Shown here in pieces: positions 23,425-36,576 of a stretch of 64,000 nucleotides of DNA (its first letter is position 1; every line of letters starts with the position of its first letter). The position numbers were made by a program, and so were the translations under genes. Origin of the DNA: Diadema setosum (taxonomy: Eukaryota; Echinodermata; Echinoidea; Diadematoida; Diadematidae); the NCBI GenBank assembly GCA_033980235.1, contig CM067080.1:1717501-1781500 (forward strand), written 5' to 3'. Under the pieces are notes generated by a model. That model was given only the letters and a program-made list of their open reading frames with translations, made no database searches and was not told the DNA's origin.

Positions 23425-26162
23425 TTAACGCCTTGCTTTGCACAATGGACAAATGTACTTCTTTGGAGCTCGTTTTAGTTTCACACAGAACATGTGAAAC
23501 CACTTTTTACACTTGTCACAGTCAATCCATGATATTCCTTGGTCATCACAGTCTTCAATGTTGCATTCAGGCAGTTCACATGATGGCGGTGTAAAATCTC
23601 TCCCTGTAAGTAAACAGAATTGCTTAGATGTTCCACCCATCACAATGACACAATCTTCCTCCAGAACGTGAGATGTGTGTCCAGCTGTTGCAAAGTCATC
23701 ACTCACTGTATCTGGTAATTTCTTGCATGTCTTGGCCATGGGATCCAACACGTAGACAGCAGAGGAAATGTTAGGTGACTGGTTATAGTCTGTATTCCTT
23801 TCATCTTCTTGATGGTAACCACCTATAACTAGTATTTGGTTGTTTAGAATTGTGCAGCTGTGAAAGGAGATGAAGGTGATGTCCAAGGGAGACATGTCCA
23901 AGATGACATTTCGAAGTGAAAATGTCATGACGCCTGAGATGAACGAAGTGCTGAGAATCATTGCTTCATTAATTGGCATGCGTTTGATAGGAAATGCCCC
24001 TTCATACTGAACTCCCCCCACAAGTACTAGTTCTCCAGTGTCTTCCATGAATGCAGCTGAATGAAAGCATCTGCCCTTTACTTCTGGAATTGATGCTATG
24101 TGATTCCACCTGTAGTTGTCCCCATGAAGAAGATAGAATTTACCATCATCACAAGATGGGGTGAACCTATCTCCTTGGCCTGGTGAATAACAGTCTCTGT
24201 GTTTGTAGCCACCAAAGACGACAAACTTGTCGTTTCCTATCTTTGTGAATGTGTGACCAGCCCTACCTGTAGGAGAAAAAAGCAAATTTGAAAAAGAACC
24301 AGTTTGTTGGTTTTATTAAAGTGTATTGACAGATGTTACTTTTATTTTTGTTCTTTTCTGTTTGCATGTCCATGTATATATGTTATTAAATATGTGTTTT
24401 TGCTCTGTTACTGTTTAAGATGTCCGTTGTATGAATAAACCGTGGTCCAAGAGTTATGCGGAATATTACTGTTCTCGAGAACTGTTGTGTATATTTGTTT
24501 ATTTTGTGATATGTGTTCTTTGTATTTGATGATGAATGATTCCAGTGTAATTCATAAGTCCAAATTATTTGCAGTGTGTATCAAAAGTTGATGACAAGTG
24601 TGCATATTAATAAGATGAAATCTCAATGAAATCTCAATTGTTCAATCTACACACAGTTTCTAAAACTTTACATACAACTCCACATTTACATCAATATAAG
24701 CTAATACTATGTACCTGATGGAACATTGCCTCCTTGAAAACAAAGCGGTTTTCCCTTTTTGCTGGGTGTGGCACTCTCCTCTAGTTGCACGGTTGTTATG
24801 TCGAAAGATGGTGATTTTGCCGATTTAGAGGTCTCTTTGATGACATAGAGGTCCTTTGATGAAGTGCTGTTGAAACTGAGATCAAGTCCTCCCCATACAA
24901 GTATGTCTCCAGTTTGTCTGGCAGCCATTCCATGAGACTGGAGATATGGTATAGTTGAACCTAGGAGAGGTACACGCAGGTACATTGTATGTTAGTGAAA
25001 ACATTAATGAAATATCACACACCCATGATTTTGTCACATATTTGTCTGTGATATTTATTTCTAATTGATAATCTGTTGTACAAAACAATGAAATAGTTTA
25101 TGAGAATAATCAAACCAAAACACTTGCTCTAATGAAAACAAAAATAAAATCCATTAAAAACAGACTGATTGTAGTTCAACAAGCATTTCCCCTAGGCGCT
25201 TTGCCGAGTATACCCCGGACTCGGACTCGCCCCGATGGGCTAAAAGGGATGGTACAGTTTCGGTCGAAATCGGCTCCAGGTTTCCAGCGCTTTTTGATGA
25301 TTTTGCAAGTTTGCGCATTTGTTTGACTTGGTTGTAAACTGTTTTGTCCATTTAGTTTTTTGTTGTTTTTCTTTAAATATACAAATCCATGATGAAATAA
25401 ACTATGTATGTTTGTGTGGTAAAGAAATATGTGATGATGTGTACCGTAGTGTTCACACAGGACACAGGCTTATGTCATCTCACCATCAGACACTGTGTGA
25501 AGATAACATTTACAAAGTGTGTGTGTGTTTGTGTGTGTGCGCATGTGTTTGCCTGTGTGTACAGGCAGTCAACCTTGCCTAAACAGTGGAGCCCTTTTGA
25601 ACTGAAGAAATGCAATGAAGCTTTCATTCCACTGAGAGGAAATTCAATATATGAAGGATCAGAATCAGTGGAATGAATCACAATATGAAGGATTTGTAAA
25701 GACCTTTAACTTAGGCGATTATTTGACTAATTAAATGCGAGGTTGAGGTACATGTAGCAAGATTATCTGTTAGTATCTATATGTATTAATACATTATACA
25801 TACAAAGTTTTATATCCTAATCTATTTTTACTTCACATAAATGATGTGAAAAATAAAACAAGAAACATACCACTTGTTCTGCAAGTTACAGCAGACATTA
25901 TTTCAACGTCGTCCTCACTAAGTTTCACCCGTACTTCCACCAGGTTTGATGAAAATGGTATGGATGCTGGCTCCCCTGTTCGTGATCCACCTAAAAAGAT
26001 GAAACGTTTTTCCTCCTCGCGTTCACTGTCTAACAGAACACATGTGTGCCCTTCTGGTGGATAGTAATTACCTAGTTTCAAAGCAAAGTGATGACTGCTT
26101 TGGGAAATTTTCCCCTTTTTTTCAATGCTGGCCTTAAGTGGGAGGTATTGCAAGGTATCCAT
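23425..26162 (-). CDS. RAG2L: RAG2-like protein (RAG2L), 459 residues, three exons
   Basis: Homologue of vertebrate RAG2, the non-catalytic partner that stabilises RAG1 and reads chromatin. Exons are 26162..25871, 24960..24715 and 24266..23425. Both introns split a Gly codon (G/GT), keeping the frame: RTSG-STIPY and VPSG-RAGHT. Six kelch double-glycine motifs form the blades: GG58-59 (FIFLGGS), 121-122 (LVWGG), 198-199 (VVFGG), 263-264 (LVGG), 328-329 (VIGG) and 390-391 (VMGG). The C-terminal PHD finger has all eight ligands: C414, C419, C429, C432, H437, C440, C452 and C455. The sea urchin RAG2L PHD finger is reported to bind methylated H3K4. The ATG at 26162 follows an in-frame TGA. Vertebrate RAG2 is ~527 residues, so this protein is shorter, mainly in the acidic hinge between kelch and PHD. 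It converges with RAG1L as in vertebrates. Confidence 0.95.
24961..25870 (-). other. RAG2L intron 1
   Basis: Bounded by AGTG/GTATGT and CCTAG/GTTC on the minus strand. It contains a CpG-rich island of about 110 bases near 25190-25300 and a (GT)n-rich stretch at 25518-25560. No exon recognised. Confidence 0.7.
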
Positions 26163-28150
26163 CCTTCATCATTGAAGTCCACAGAGCAAGTGATTAAGTC
26201 ATGTTTTCCAATGAAGGTGATGTTTAGAGTATATTTTCCTTAATCCCAACTTTCAGTGATAAGCCAGCTATGGGCAAGTCAACAGAACACTTTCCAAGCT
26301 ATGGTAGCGCCACAAACAATTTCCTAGTCTTATCAAGACCTCTTCCCCTCCTCAAATAAACCAGCAGAGTGGCCATAATCAACTTTTTGTTTGAGGAAGA
26401 TGAGAGCTTGGGGAGGGGGCAGTAGCAAGGCAAGGAAGATGTGGAGTATACATATGCCCTTTTTACATAGAGGGATGCAGCCAAATATCATCAGTGACAT
26501 CTTGGGAGATTAGTGACTCCAAGTACAATGTACTCCCGTGATAACGAACACGGTTATAATGAAATTCCAGGTACAACAAAGTAAAAACTCGAGCCTCAAG
26601 ATTATCCTCTCTATTTATTTTCATTGTTTGGTTACTGTATATCGAAATTTCAATATAAATGGAAGGAAACTGCCAATCCTGAAGACTTCATTACAATGGA
26701 AGTCCACTGTAGCTTGATTGTCAGTCCCTATGTTTGATAATTTCATATTTGAATATGAAGCTTATTCCCTATCATCAGCTTCCAATCACAAATTCATTCA
26801 GCTTGTTTTTATTGATCCATGCTGCTATTTAATAGATATCTCAAATCAATGAGACATCTTTGTCAAATAGTGTACAGCTTGTACGGTACTAATTAAATTC
26901 TGAAAAAATCTGCAGTCAATTGAAGGAACCAAACATGAGACTTTGTATAGTTATTATAGGCTTACCTAGTGTTCCAACTTAATTTAGGGCCTATTTGAAA
27001 AACACATTGTCATGAACATTGCTGTAGGCCTATACTTTGTCTATAGATCAGGCGATATTAAACAGTGTACTTGTAGGCCTTATTTGGCTGGGGACCCGTA
27101 AAAAAGTTTTTCAACATCTAAAATCTGGAGTGGAACACAATATTTATAGTGCAGTGTTGATAGTTTATAGTTGATAGGCCTATATTCTATATACGTCCTA
27201 TAATTACAGAGAACAGTTGTCAGTTTCATGAAAGTCTTAATACCAGTATGACACTCTTCATGCTAATGGTCGCGTTTATGAAATTCACCTTACTCCTCAG
27301 AAGCTACACAGAGCAAGTTCATAGCCATTCTGAAAATGTATTTTAAGATGTTTATGTGATCACTTTATGAAACTGCTTTCATGAAGCCTCTCTATTTAGT
27401 TTGTCTTATGAAAGAAAAGTCTCTCGTATGACTTTCGTAGAAACGGATTCCATATATTGAAATTGTATAGATCTGTTATTTGCTGTTAAGAGTATTGCAA
27501 TTCATCTTCTAAAAGGTATTATTGTTCAGTCAGTAGTTTCTATTCAATTCAATTCATTTCACAGCAGCATGACATCTGTGTGCGTGCAAGCACAGAAATG
27601 TCATGCAATATGTTGGTTTAATTTTTTGTATGACGATTTCCTCGTGCATGCCAGCATCCACACCGTACTGAATACAGTACTGTACTAGTAGTTTGCAGGC
27701 ACTAACCCTTGTTGGTCGAAAAGGAGTCTGCGTCAAGACTACTACATGCGTCACCTTGCAATGTGTGTGTTGTGCAAGTGTGTTTGCTTGCAGGAAGAAG
27801 CTCCAACACAGGTTGTTGTTGTTGTTTTTGTTAGGGTAATGACGCATGTATTAGTCTTGGAGCAGGCTCCTTTTGACCAATAAGGGGTTTGCGCCTGGAG
27901 GTGTGAGAGTACACGTACCTCCCTCCCTGACTACAGTACGAGTACATGTACCATGCATGCCACCCAGTGCAGTAATCTCAGAAAGAGCATGTTACCTCCC
28001 TGGTTGTTACATACAGCCACTGAACTCTGTATACAGCGCACGGCAAATGCACTGCGCAATGACCATGGGAATGCCAGTACAGTACGGCACTGTTCCTGTG
28101 CAGTGCTTGGGTTCACCAACACACACAGACACACACAGACACACACAGAC
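26163..28150. other. Upstream flank of RAG2L, nothing recognised
   Basis: AT-rich DNA without convincing exons on either strand. The RAG2L promoter or a 5' untranslated exon should lie here or in the GC-richer block just beyond. Confidence 0.4.
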
Positions 28151-28198
28151 AGAGATAGACACACACAGACGCAGACACACACACACACACACACACAC
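28118..28198. repeat. (CACACAGA)n / (CA)n microsatellite
   Basis: Alternating CACACAGA units grade into pure CA. Confidence 0.95.
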
Positions 28199-28239
28199 GG
28201 TAGTGCTAGCATATGCACACTCCATGTGCCACTGCAGAG

Positions 28240-28530
28240 CCGCGGCTTAGCCAATCAGCAATGAGGTATCGTCCTGGCAAGCGCACAGCGGAGAGAGGAG
28301 AAGAGAGCTCGAGAGGCCGAGATATTTTTAGCTCAGCTCTCCCTCTGCTGCGATCGCACAGCGATAGTCAAGATCTCGATACTCTCAGAGCAATCGGGAG
28401 TGAGAGGCTCGAGCGGCTTGAATTCTCGGTTCGTTCTGGGCAGTATGAATCATTCATGCATGGGATCTGCGCTTGCGCAGTGTTGACCAAGGCGCTGCTT
28501 AAACTGTGTACATGGCCTATGGGAGCCAAA
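28240..28530. promoter_or_regulatory. CpG-richer, promoter-like block upstream of RAG2L
   Basis: GC/CpG-rich for this window, with a TGCGCTTGCGCA motif at 28468-28479 that resembles an NRF1 site, and purine-rich stretches. It lies about 2.1-2.4 kb upstream of the RAG2L start codon. A 107-codon plus-strand frame spans it but shows no recognisable domain, so I do not call it a gene. Confidence 0.35.
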
Positions 28531-30482
28531 CCGTAGTGTGACTGACTGATCACCTCCTGATCTAGAGTAGAAAATTAGACCACTCTACTAAATTATACTG
28601 TTTCAACTTCAAGTTCACGATGCATGTGTGTCAACTGTGTAGTGTCACTAGCTGTGTAGCCCAACGTCGTGTCCTACTTGAGTAATTTACAACGTGCATA
28701 CACAAGCCAAGTGAACATCCACTGCACTGGCACTGGTACGGGTAGGCCTACGTTTTTTTTTTTTATAAAGGCCTAAACTATAGTATACACGGGTGACAAA
28801 AATACATTCACTCTTGATATTCCAGCCAGGTGAAGCTGGCACTATCATGTTAGCTGTTAGATCTAGTGCTTTTTCAAGATTTAGTATTAAATCTAACCAT
28901 ATCAATCATTGTCAATAGTATCATTAGTCACATTACATTGGCCATTAGGCATTAGTACGACTATGGTCTAGTATGCGTCCATGAGTAATGACGATTACGA
29001 GGCCACACGAATTAGAATGAGTGGGACTGATATGGCGTACTCTACGAGTCTTCTTATTCCTAGATATTTGTTGAAAGGTTCCCATGTCCTAAACAGAAAT
29101 AAAACTCCGCTTACTCACCCTGCTAATACAGTGATGGAAATCTGTAATAACAACAAACATATATTCCACGTATAAATGGCCATCTCGGCAACTGGATATA
29201 CTAGTTATACCGGCACGCCAGTGTAGTCCCGAATTACCGTGTTACACATGCAGGATTGATACACAGTCAGTGGAGTGACACTTGCGATACGTGACTACAC
29301 CACACTGTACGCGATCATCACCCGTCCACCCTTTCCACGAACTCAACGATCATTCGTCGGTTGTGTGGTCCAATACACAGTCAGCGCAGCCGCAGTTGTC
29401 TCGGCCACACCGGAATACACAGTCTACGTACACGTTGTACATGACATTTTCTTCAGTTGTTTTGTCAAAATTCAATAAACTGCACGTTATTTGGTGATCG
29501 TCACTCATAGCGACTGGAAGTATATCATTACATCTGTGAATATGATGACGTAACAAATATAGCAAGTGTTTGTTTCGTGTTCATGTTTCCATCGATGTAG
29601 AAATATTTTTTAAACGAACACATCAGCCAGTTTGACACTCATTCCGAACATATTATTTCGCCCAATGATGACAATACTGTACCTGGGAAAGTCTACCACA
29701 ACATGTGATATCAACACTTATTTACTCATTCTCGATTAACGAGACATTAAACAAATATCCCTATTTCTGCTGAAATGATCGTTGTTGAGCATGATGATAA
29801 TGATATCACCACTATTATCTATTCAAATAAGATTGAAAATTGATATTTGAGTTAATATGACAACGTTGAAGTTTATATATTACGAATGTGAAAACTTCGC
29901 AATAAGCCTATCACTGGCGACTTAAGCTACAATACAGTCAGATATCAAATATCAAAAGAATAAAGTGAGATTAGGCCTATAATTATCCATATTAATTTGT
30001 AAATTCTACTGATGGATCAGTCATTAAAACCAAACCAACAAACAATCTAAGCAAACACTCTGTGGATATGTTAGTATGTGAATGAAGGAGCTACATATTC
30101 CAAAAAGAATACAGGAATACAAGTTGAACATTTTACTGTAATTTGACCCAATTTAAGTTGTAGAGGACTATTTGAAAGTGTGAAAACATTAAATGTTACA
30201 AACCAAAGGAACGTGTCATAAAAAGTGTCTGTAATTATTGCAAGTTGCAGCAATTGCAAACACGGATAAGTCCAATGTTTCCATTAACTTCAAAAGAAAG
30301 CAAAGCAAAACAACACAAAAAAAAACACAAAAAAACAAAACTAAGAATACCTACATGGATATATAAGTTTCATTGTGCCCACTGGTATCAGTAGAAATAA
30401 GTACAAAGTACAAATAACCAGACAAGATGAAGATGGAAAGTCTGGAATATGCCTGAATGTCTGTAACAGACAATGCACCTGT

Positions 30483-30525
<43 letters not shown>

Positions 30526-30973
30526 ACAAACAAACAAGCTATTGCACCAATTATATGGAGGTGACCGGCGGGAAAATATCTTTCCCACCTTCCTGATTAC
30601 ACCAAGGAGACACGAAACTAGCTAATTGTTGTTGTCATCTTAATCTTAATGGAGCTCTGCCGGATTAGCAATTTGCTCCAAAATACTTTTATTCATAAAT
30701 TTGATTCCTTGAATTTAAAAACAAAACCAACAATATACTATTTACAACTAATATTGATGATATTTAAATTTAATATTTATTCACTAAATGTTTACAGGAA
30801 ATAAAGTGAATAGGTTTTAGGAAAATCAGATGTCGCATGCCTACTCCTGTACTGGAGTAAAATGTGACGCCATTCCCATCGACCCGCCCGCCGACCCGAT
30901 GAAATCCTGCAGTGGCCTCTCCCTGGGGCAGGCGCCTATTTTATAGTCTTATCGGGCTTGGGTTCGATGTTAT
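28531..30973. other. Intergenic, nothing recognised except (CAAG)n at 30482-30538
   Basis: No coding exon, RNA gene or inverted-repeat element recognised. The microsatellite AAGC/CAAG grades into CAAA near 30525. Confidence 0.5.
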
Positions 30974-31403
30974 AAGGCTGCGTTCACATAGAAGTATTCG
31001 GTATTCGGTATTCGCTATTCGGGCCCCGAATACACCATCACCCGCACCGTCAACTCACCATCCCATGCAGTGAGGATTTCTTCCTCCTACATCCTAGCAA
31101 ATCTTATTAACAATTTCTAAACTGCATCAGAATGTCAGTCTACATGCTTATTTCTGCTAAAGGGCAAATCCAGACCAAAATTGTCATTATTTCATAAACG
31201 AGAGACGGTATACGCTGCAAGAACAAGTTCGATTCCCACTTTGCTGTACAGTGTACTTTTCGCAGCTATTCGGTACTTTCGAATAGTGCCCTCCTATGTG
31301 AACCGGTGTGAGGAAATCCTATCTTTCGATTCAAGCTTTTCGCGTGCCCTCGAAAAACCAGCCCGAATAGGCCCTACCCGAATAGTTATGTGAACGCAGC
31401 CTT
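30974..31403. mobile_element. MITE-like element with AAGGCTGCGTTCACATA termini
   Basis: The left end AAGGCTGCGTTCACATAGAA is mirrored by the right end TTATGTGAACGCAGCCTT. ATTCGG-type words are enriched next to both ends ('tattcggtattcgg' left, 'cccgaatag' right). The ~430-bp body is non-coding, which suggests a non-autonomous DNA transposon. Confidence 0.85.
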
Positions 31404-31815
31404 AGCCAAGTATAGGGGTCATAGAAGAGTAGCGAAAAGGGTGAAGAGAGTGAAGAGAAACAGACAGCAAGGGAGGTTGAGGGCGCTGTTCAACTCCTCT
31501 CTCTCTGACTACCATGGGCTAACATCTCCTTGCTCACACAACACGGAGGAAAGAATGTCATGCTTTCACTCCATTGCTGGAAGAATAGAACTATAGTGGG
31601 GGCGCTCGTTGAGTTTACCTTGGGACTGAAAATGTTCTAAGTTCAACATGCATGCATGGATCGTATAGAAATCGTCTCAATATTATGATAAACAGCTCAA
31701 TTCCTACATCGATATAATGTTAAAAGAAGTTGCGAGGTGAATGCCCGCAAGCAAAACTGAATTTGAAACCATTGTATCAAATGGTATTTCATACCCAATG
31801 GCACGTGTGTGTGTG

Positions 31816-31848
<33 letters not shown>

Positions 31849-32465
31849 CGTCGTCGTTGTTGTTGTTGTTTTTTGCTCTTTCCCTATGTTGTTATCATAC
31901 AATTTTGTTTGCATTAAATACCATTCAAATAGTATTATAAGAGCTGTAGATCAATTTTTTTGTTTAATTTTAAACAAGACATTAACAGCATGTCATACAG
32001 ATTATAATGCGTTTCGTCTTGAAAAAGTTGTGCCCGGTATAGGCAATTGAAGTCACCTTATTCTTAATGTCTGCTCTAAAAATCCTCTCTAATTGATGAT
32101 TTTCGTTTCCATTTTTCTCCTTAACTCACAAGTCCCACGCAATCACAATTAGTAAAGAAAAACTACAAGAAAAGAAAGGCGAAATAATGAACTTATCAGG
32201 GCAGATATGAGCAAAAACAAAGGTCCCCAGCTCCACTCACCACCCCCCTTCCCGTCTCTCCTAAAATCAGTGCTGATATAAAGTAGAGAAAGGAAGAGAG
32301 GGAGAGAGGGAGAGAGCCAGAGAGAGAATGCTGTCTTATCTGAATAGAAAACATAACACTCTTTGAATCTTCAGTGATCCTTTCATGTACAGGTCTGTAT
32401 TTTTTAGCACACGTTGAGTAAAAGCTAGCTGGGATTTAAGTGTTTATAATAGCATTGAAATTTCT
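31404..32465. other. Intergenic upstream of paraoxonase-like gene A
   Basis: No gene recognised. It contains a (GT)n/(GTT)n microsatellite at 31806-31871 and a GA-rich stretch near 32290-32330. Confidence 0.5.
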
Positions 32466-32600
32466 TATTACAATGGTGGCGCTACACAGGGGACTCCAAA
32501 GTCCAACCTCCCTGATTTAGAGCAAACTGTTAAAGGTGTGTTATGGATTGTGAGTGAATTGTCTTCCGAACATTTTGGCTGCTCCCCTGACACCGACAAA
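32466..32600 (+). promoter_or_regulatory. Conserved promoter/5'UTR block of paraoxonase-like gene A
   Basis: The words ATGGTGGCGCT, CAAACTGTTAAAGGTGTGT, GTGAGTGAATTGTCTTCCGA and ATTTTGGCTGCTCCCCTGAC recur before the start codons of genes B (48240-48491) and C (58630-58885). Conservation across the three copies stops upstream, suggesting a core promoter or 5' leader. No TATA box is obvious. Confidence 0.6.
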
Positions 32601-35600
32601 ATGGCTTTCAGTTTCCGCCAGCTCATTCTCGCCGTCCTGCTAGCGCTGCTAGTTGAACGACTGGTCAGATTTACGTGAGTTTGACAACTAAGATTATACT
32701 TGTATCTTAGCTTATATAGCATGAACCAGTTGGTGGATTGACGACGAAGCGAAAAAAAGGCCTTTGGGTTTGCACGGGTTGAATACCTTCCAGCTTCGAT
32801 CGTCTGCGAGTTCACGATTGTGAGAACTATTATTTGCTTTGCTCGCATCTGAATATTGTCCCGTGAGTCTAATACATTTTAAAAATTCGCGATAGACAGT
32901 CACGCTGGCGAAATTTTTCATGTTATCTTTTGATCTTCTTACTGCTGTAAAATGACAGCCAATATTATTTGAAATGGAAAACGACGTACGTTATTGCGTT
33001 AGTCAGCATTGGGTTCTTGACTGAAATATCTTTGGTTATTATTCCCCCCCCCCCCCACCTATTTCACTCATTCAGATTTCAATAGCAGGCTCCATGTAGG
33101 TCGCAAATTTGTTTAGAAAGTCAACGTTCATTGGTGAGATAATTAACCCGGGTCTAGGGGCTAGGGCAATTACTACCTGGGCAATTACCCCGGACCCTTC
33201 CCCTGGCCTTAATCCTAATCCTACCCTATCACAGACTCTCAACCCTAAACCTAACCCTAACCCTTCTAATCTTTGCCCTAATCTTACCACTAACCAGTAT
33301 TTAGCCGGGGGGGGGGGGGGGGGGGTAATTGCCCTCTGGGGGTAATTGCCAACTGGGGGTAATTGCCCGGATACGTATTAACCCTATAAAGCCCGGGTGG
33401 GGATCATTTGCCACTCCTACCCCCTTTACCCGATTTCAACCAATTGGTCATTTTTCATAAAATCTTATTGCGAACATTTTGATATAATTTAGCTATGTCC
33501 GATATTGCTGGTTGCCATGGCAACCGTAAACTGACAACTATGTCCGTTAGATTTTGCATGTTTTCTGTTCCAATTTTAGTTAATTGTTGTTGTTCAACAT
33601 TTTTTAATGAATAAATAAACAATGTAACATGAAAGGCCAAGGTTGTCTCCTGGGTTAAACAGGAGGCACAAGGCAAAAACAAAGGACAATACAGAAAAAC
33701 ATGAAAATACATTTTACATGATAAAAACATAGTGAAAAATATAATGATGGATGAAATGGGGGTTTTCTTGGATGTAATTTGCTGAAGGACGAAAATGTGA
33801 AGTAATTATGCTTATGAATTACCCTGAAATGGTATTTTTATCATTTCCTTTATTTTTTATATGACATAGGCATCAACTAATAGGTATAATAGAAACGATC
33901 AAAAATCCAAAATTTTCAAAAGACTGGCCTTTTATTTTGTGTCATTTTCACCCAAGCTTTGCCTGTAGTATCATTTGTGCATCTTATCAATCTGCAAGCT
34001 CAAAATTCAAATACACCCTATTATGGAAATATGAAATGTGATACCAATATATGTACCTATCCCAAACAATTCACTGTAGGTCTCGTATATTTCTTTATAT
34101 TGTAATGAATATCGCCCCCAGATGATGACCTTGAGAAATGTCAACCATAACTAATACTGAAGGCTGACTTAGTTTTCCTTTGTGACTAATATATTTTTCA
34201 TTTTCGTAGGAGCATCGATAGTGTTTAAACATTGTTTTTCCCTAATCTAATCTGTGCTTTTTCCATCTCATACATTTTGAATAAGAACAAATGAGGCATT
34301 AAACGTATCAGCCATACACGTCTATGATTCAGGTGCGCGTCACGAGACCGACACCCACGAGTTATATATACAGCCTACGAGTTATACAGCCCACGAATCA
34401 TACAGCCCATGAGTTCGACACTAAGCCAGAGACTCCAACCCCAAGCACCTTCTCATCTGGAGATTCTCCCGCCTGAAACCCCTAGCAAACGGGAGACTCC
34501 AACTTGATGTGCGTTTCCAGCGCACATCACGAGCGCGAAGTTCCTTGCCGCCGGGGTCCAGCTCTAGGGTTCTAGATGCTCTCTCGTGCTATCTCAGGCT
34601 TATTTTTCAACATACGATGACACTAAGTAAGAAATCATTTCAAGCGATAGACACAGAGCCAGGGCGGGTGAAATTGAATCTCAAGCGGGAGAACAAGAGA
34701 TTTGGCAAAAATGGGCTTTCGGCGGGAGATCTCCGTCGAAAGCGGGAGAGTTAAAGTGGAGTCTCTGCTAAGCAAACAAGACCCACGAGACCGACTCATT
34801 AAACCCCGTGTTATATCGGTCGAACTCGTGAGCTGTTTTTACCTAGTGTCGGTCTCATAGGCTTTATTTGCCTATAGTGTCGAAATAGGTGGACTCTACG
34901 ACTCGTGGGCTGTATGACTCATGGCCACAGTCATGGGTGTCGGTCTTGTGGGATGACCCCTGTTATTCAGCTCTTACAAAGTCAACACCCTAGATCGTAT
35001 CTCAGAACGACAGTAATAATAATAATAATAATAGCTGGTTTTTATATAGCGCATTTCACACACTTCAGGGTTTCAACGCGCTTTACAGACTATTATTACC
35101 CCGGTCACTGGATACATTATCAACCAGCACTATTGTAAACAGTGCTCATTCTCCACTCCCTGGGGAGCATTCCAGCCAGTCGCAGCCATTTTTACAGGCG
35201 CGCACATGCTTATCAACCAACATATGCTTTCTCATCCCGCGGGTACCCATTTATACTCCTGGGTGGAGAGCAGCAATGTGGATAAAGTGCCTTGCTGAAG
35301 GGCAAACGTGTCGGGCTTGGCATGGGCTCGAACCCACGAACCATACCACGCTCATGTCGTTCACAGACGAGCGCTCTTATCCACTCAGCCACGACACCTC
35401 CACATCAGTCATCCCAGTCATCCCATTTGATTATCAGGGTTACCCGGTTACCCGAATTTGTTTCCCAGTGACAATGAATGAAGCCATCGCTGGGAATGTC
35501 TTGGATATTTTCGGATAAACTCGCTTAGTTTCGAACGAAAATGATTATTATCATTTAGAGTCAGACCAAGGAGCTATAGCTCCTTGGTCAGACGCTTGGT

Positions 35601-36514
35601 ACTGGTATAGAGCCAGCGTGACGTCACAAAGAATCCAATCAAGTGTTCTTTCATTATGCGAGAAAAGTGAAAATATGTTTATTTTTCTTTATATTTTCTT
35701 TACATCGTTGTACACATGTGACATTACAAGCTGTAGTAGTCTTCTCATCCAGCAGTGACTGAGAAGTCACTTTAAAAAATTCATAACTTTCGAACGGATT
35801 GTCCGATTTTCCTCAAACTCTCACTGATGTGTTCTACCAATACTGCTACATTTACTCAATCCACATGGCTATGAAGGTGGACTTGTCCTTTAAAATCAAC
35901 GACAACAACAGTGGTATGTTGTTTCATTGCTTTACAGTAATTCAAGTTTACTTTTTATTGATTATCGGCAGAATCCTCCTTGGCTTCTTCTCCAGCATCT
36001 ACACCCACTACCCAGGAACTTGCAGGGACCTCGCAGGCATTGGTATATACATGATTATTTTTTAGTCTCTTTCTGGCAAATGCCGTAAAAGAATTCTCTT
36101 CAAGTGCAATTCCACGCAATGCTCAGATTGGTTTTAATAAAATGGAATAAAATCATGACAAAATGGTGGAAGTTTCACCAGAATCGGAGCTTACATGAGA
36201 AACTTTAAAAACTTTTAAAATTTTACATGTGATATTAGGAACAACCACACGGGCAAATTCAGGTGGGTGTTGATGTAAGCAACTCCCAAGTCTCCCATAG
36301 ACCAGCAAAATGCTATTCCAAACTTATTATCACTCCATTTTCACTTTTACATGAAATGAAAAAAGAATACGAGAGTTGCGAATCTTCGATTTTTTATGCA
36401 ATGTTATTGATCCAGTCAATGATTTAATGCTGTCTTTTCTTTCTCTCGACAGTTGATGGCTCTGAAGACATTGTTGTGACATCAACTGGTCTAGCATTCA
36501 TATCTTCGGTAAAT

Positions 36515-36576
<62 letters not shown>

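Noticed and set aside
25154..25351. 65-codon minus-strand frame within RAG2L intron 1 as an extra RAG2L exon
   Set aside because: Exons 1 and 2 join in frame without it and the kelch pattern would be disrupted; no family resemblance.
28213..28536. 107-codon plus-strand frame in the GC-rich block upstream of RAG2L
   Set aside because: Low-complexity basic composition, no domain, no supporting splice or homology signal; treated as promoter-like DNA.
9914..30377. CACAATG at 9914 and its inverse at 30371 as possible RAG-transposon termini
   Set aside because: Similarity stops after the seven bases and the flanking five bases differ, so nothing beyond chance supports terminal repeats.
35325..35400. 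tRNA gene
   Set aside because: Boxes A and B are tRNA-like, but the cloverleaf is degraded and continues into a SINE body with a (TTA)n tail; the same applies at 63540-63601.
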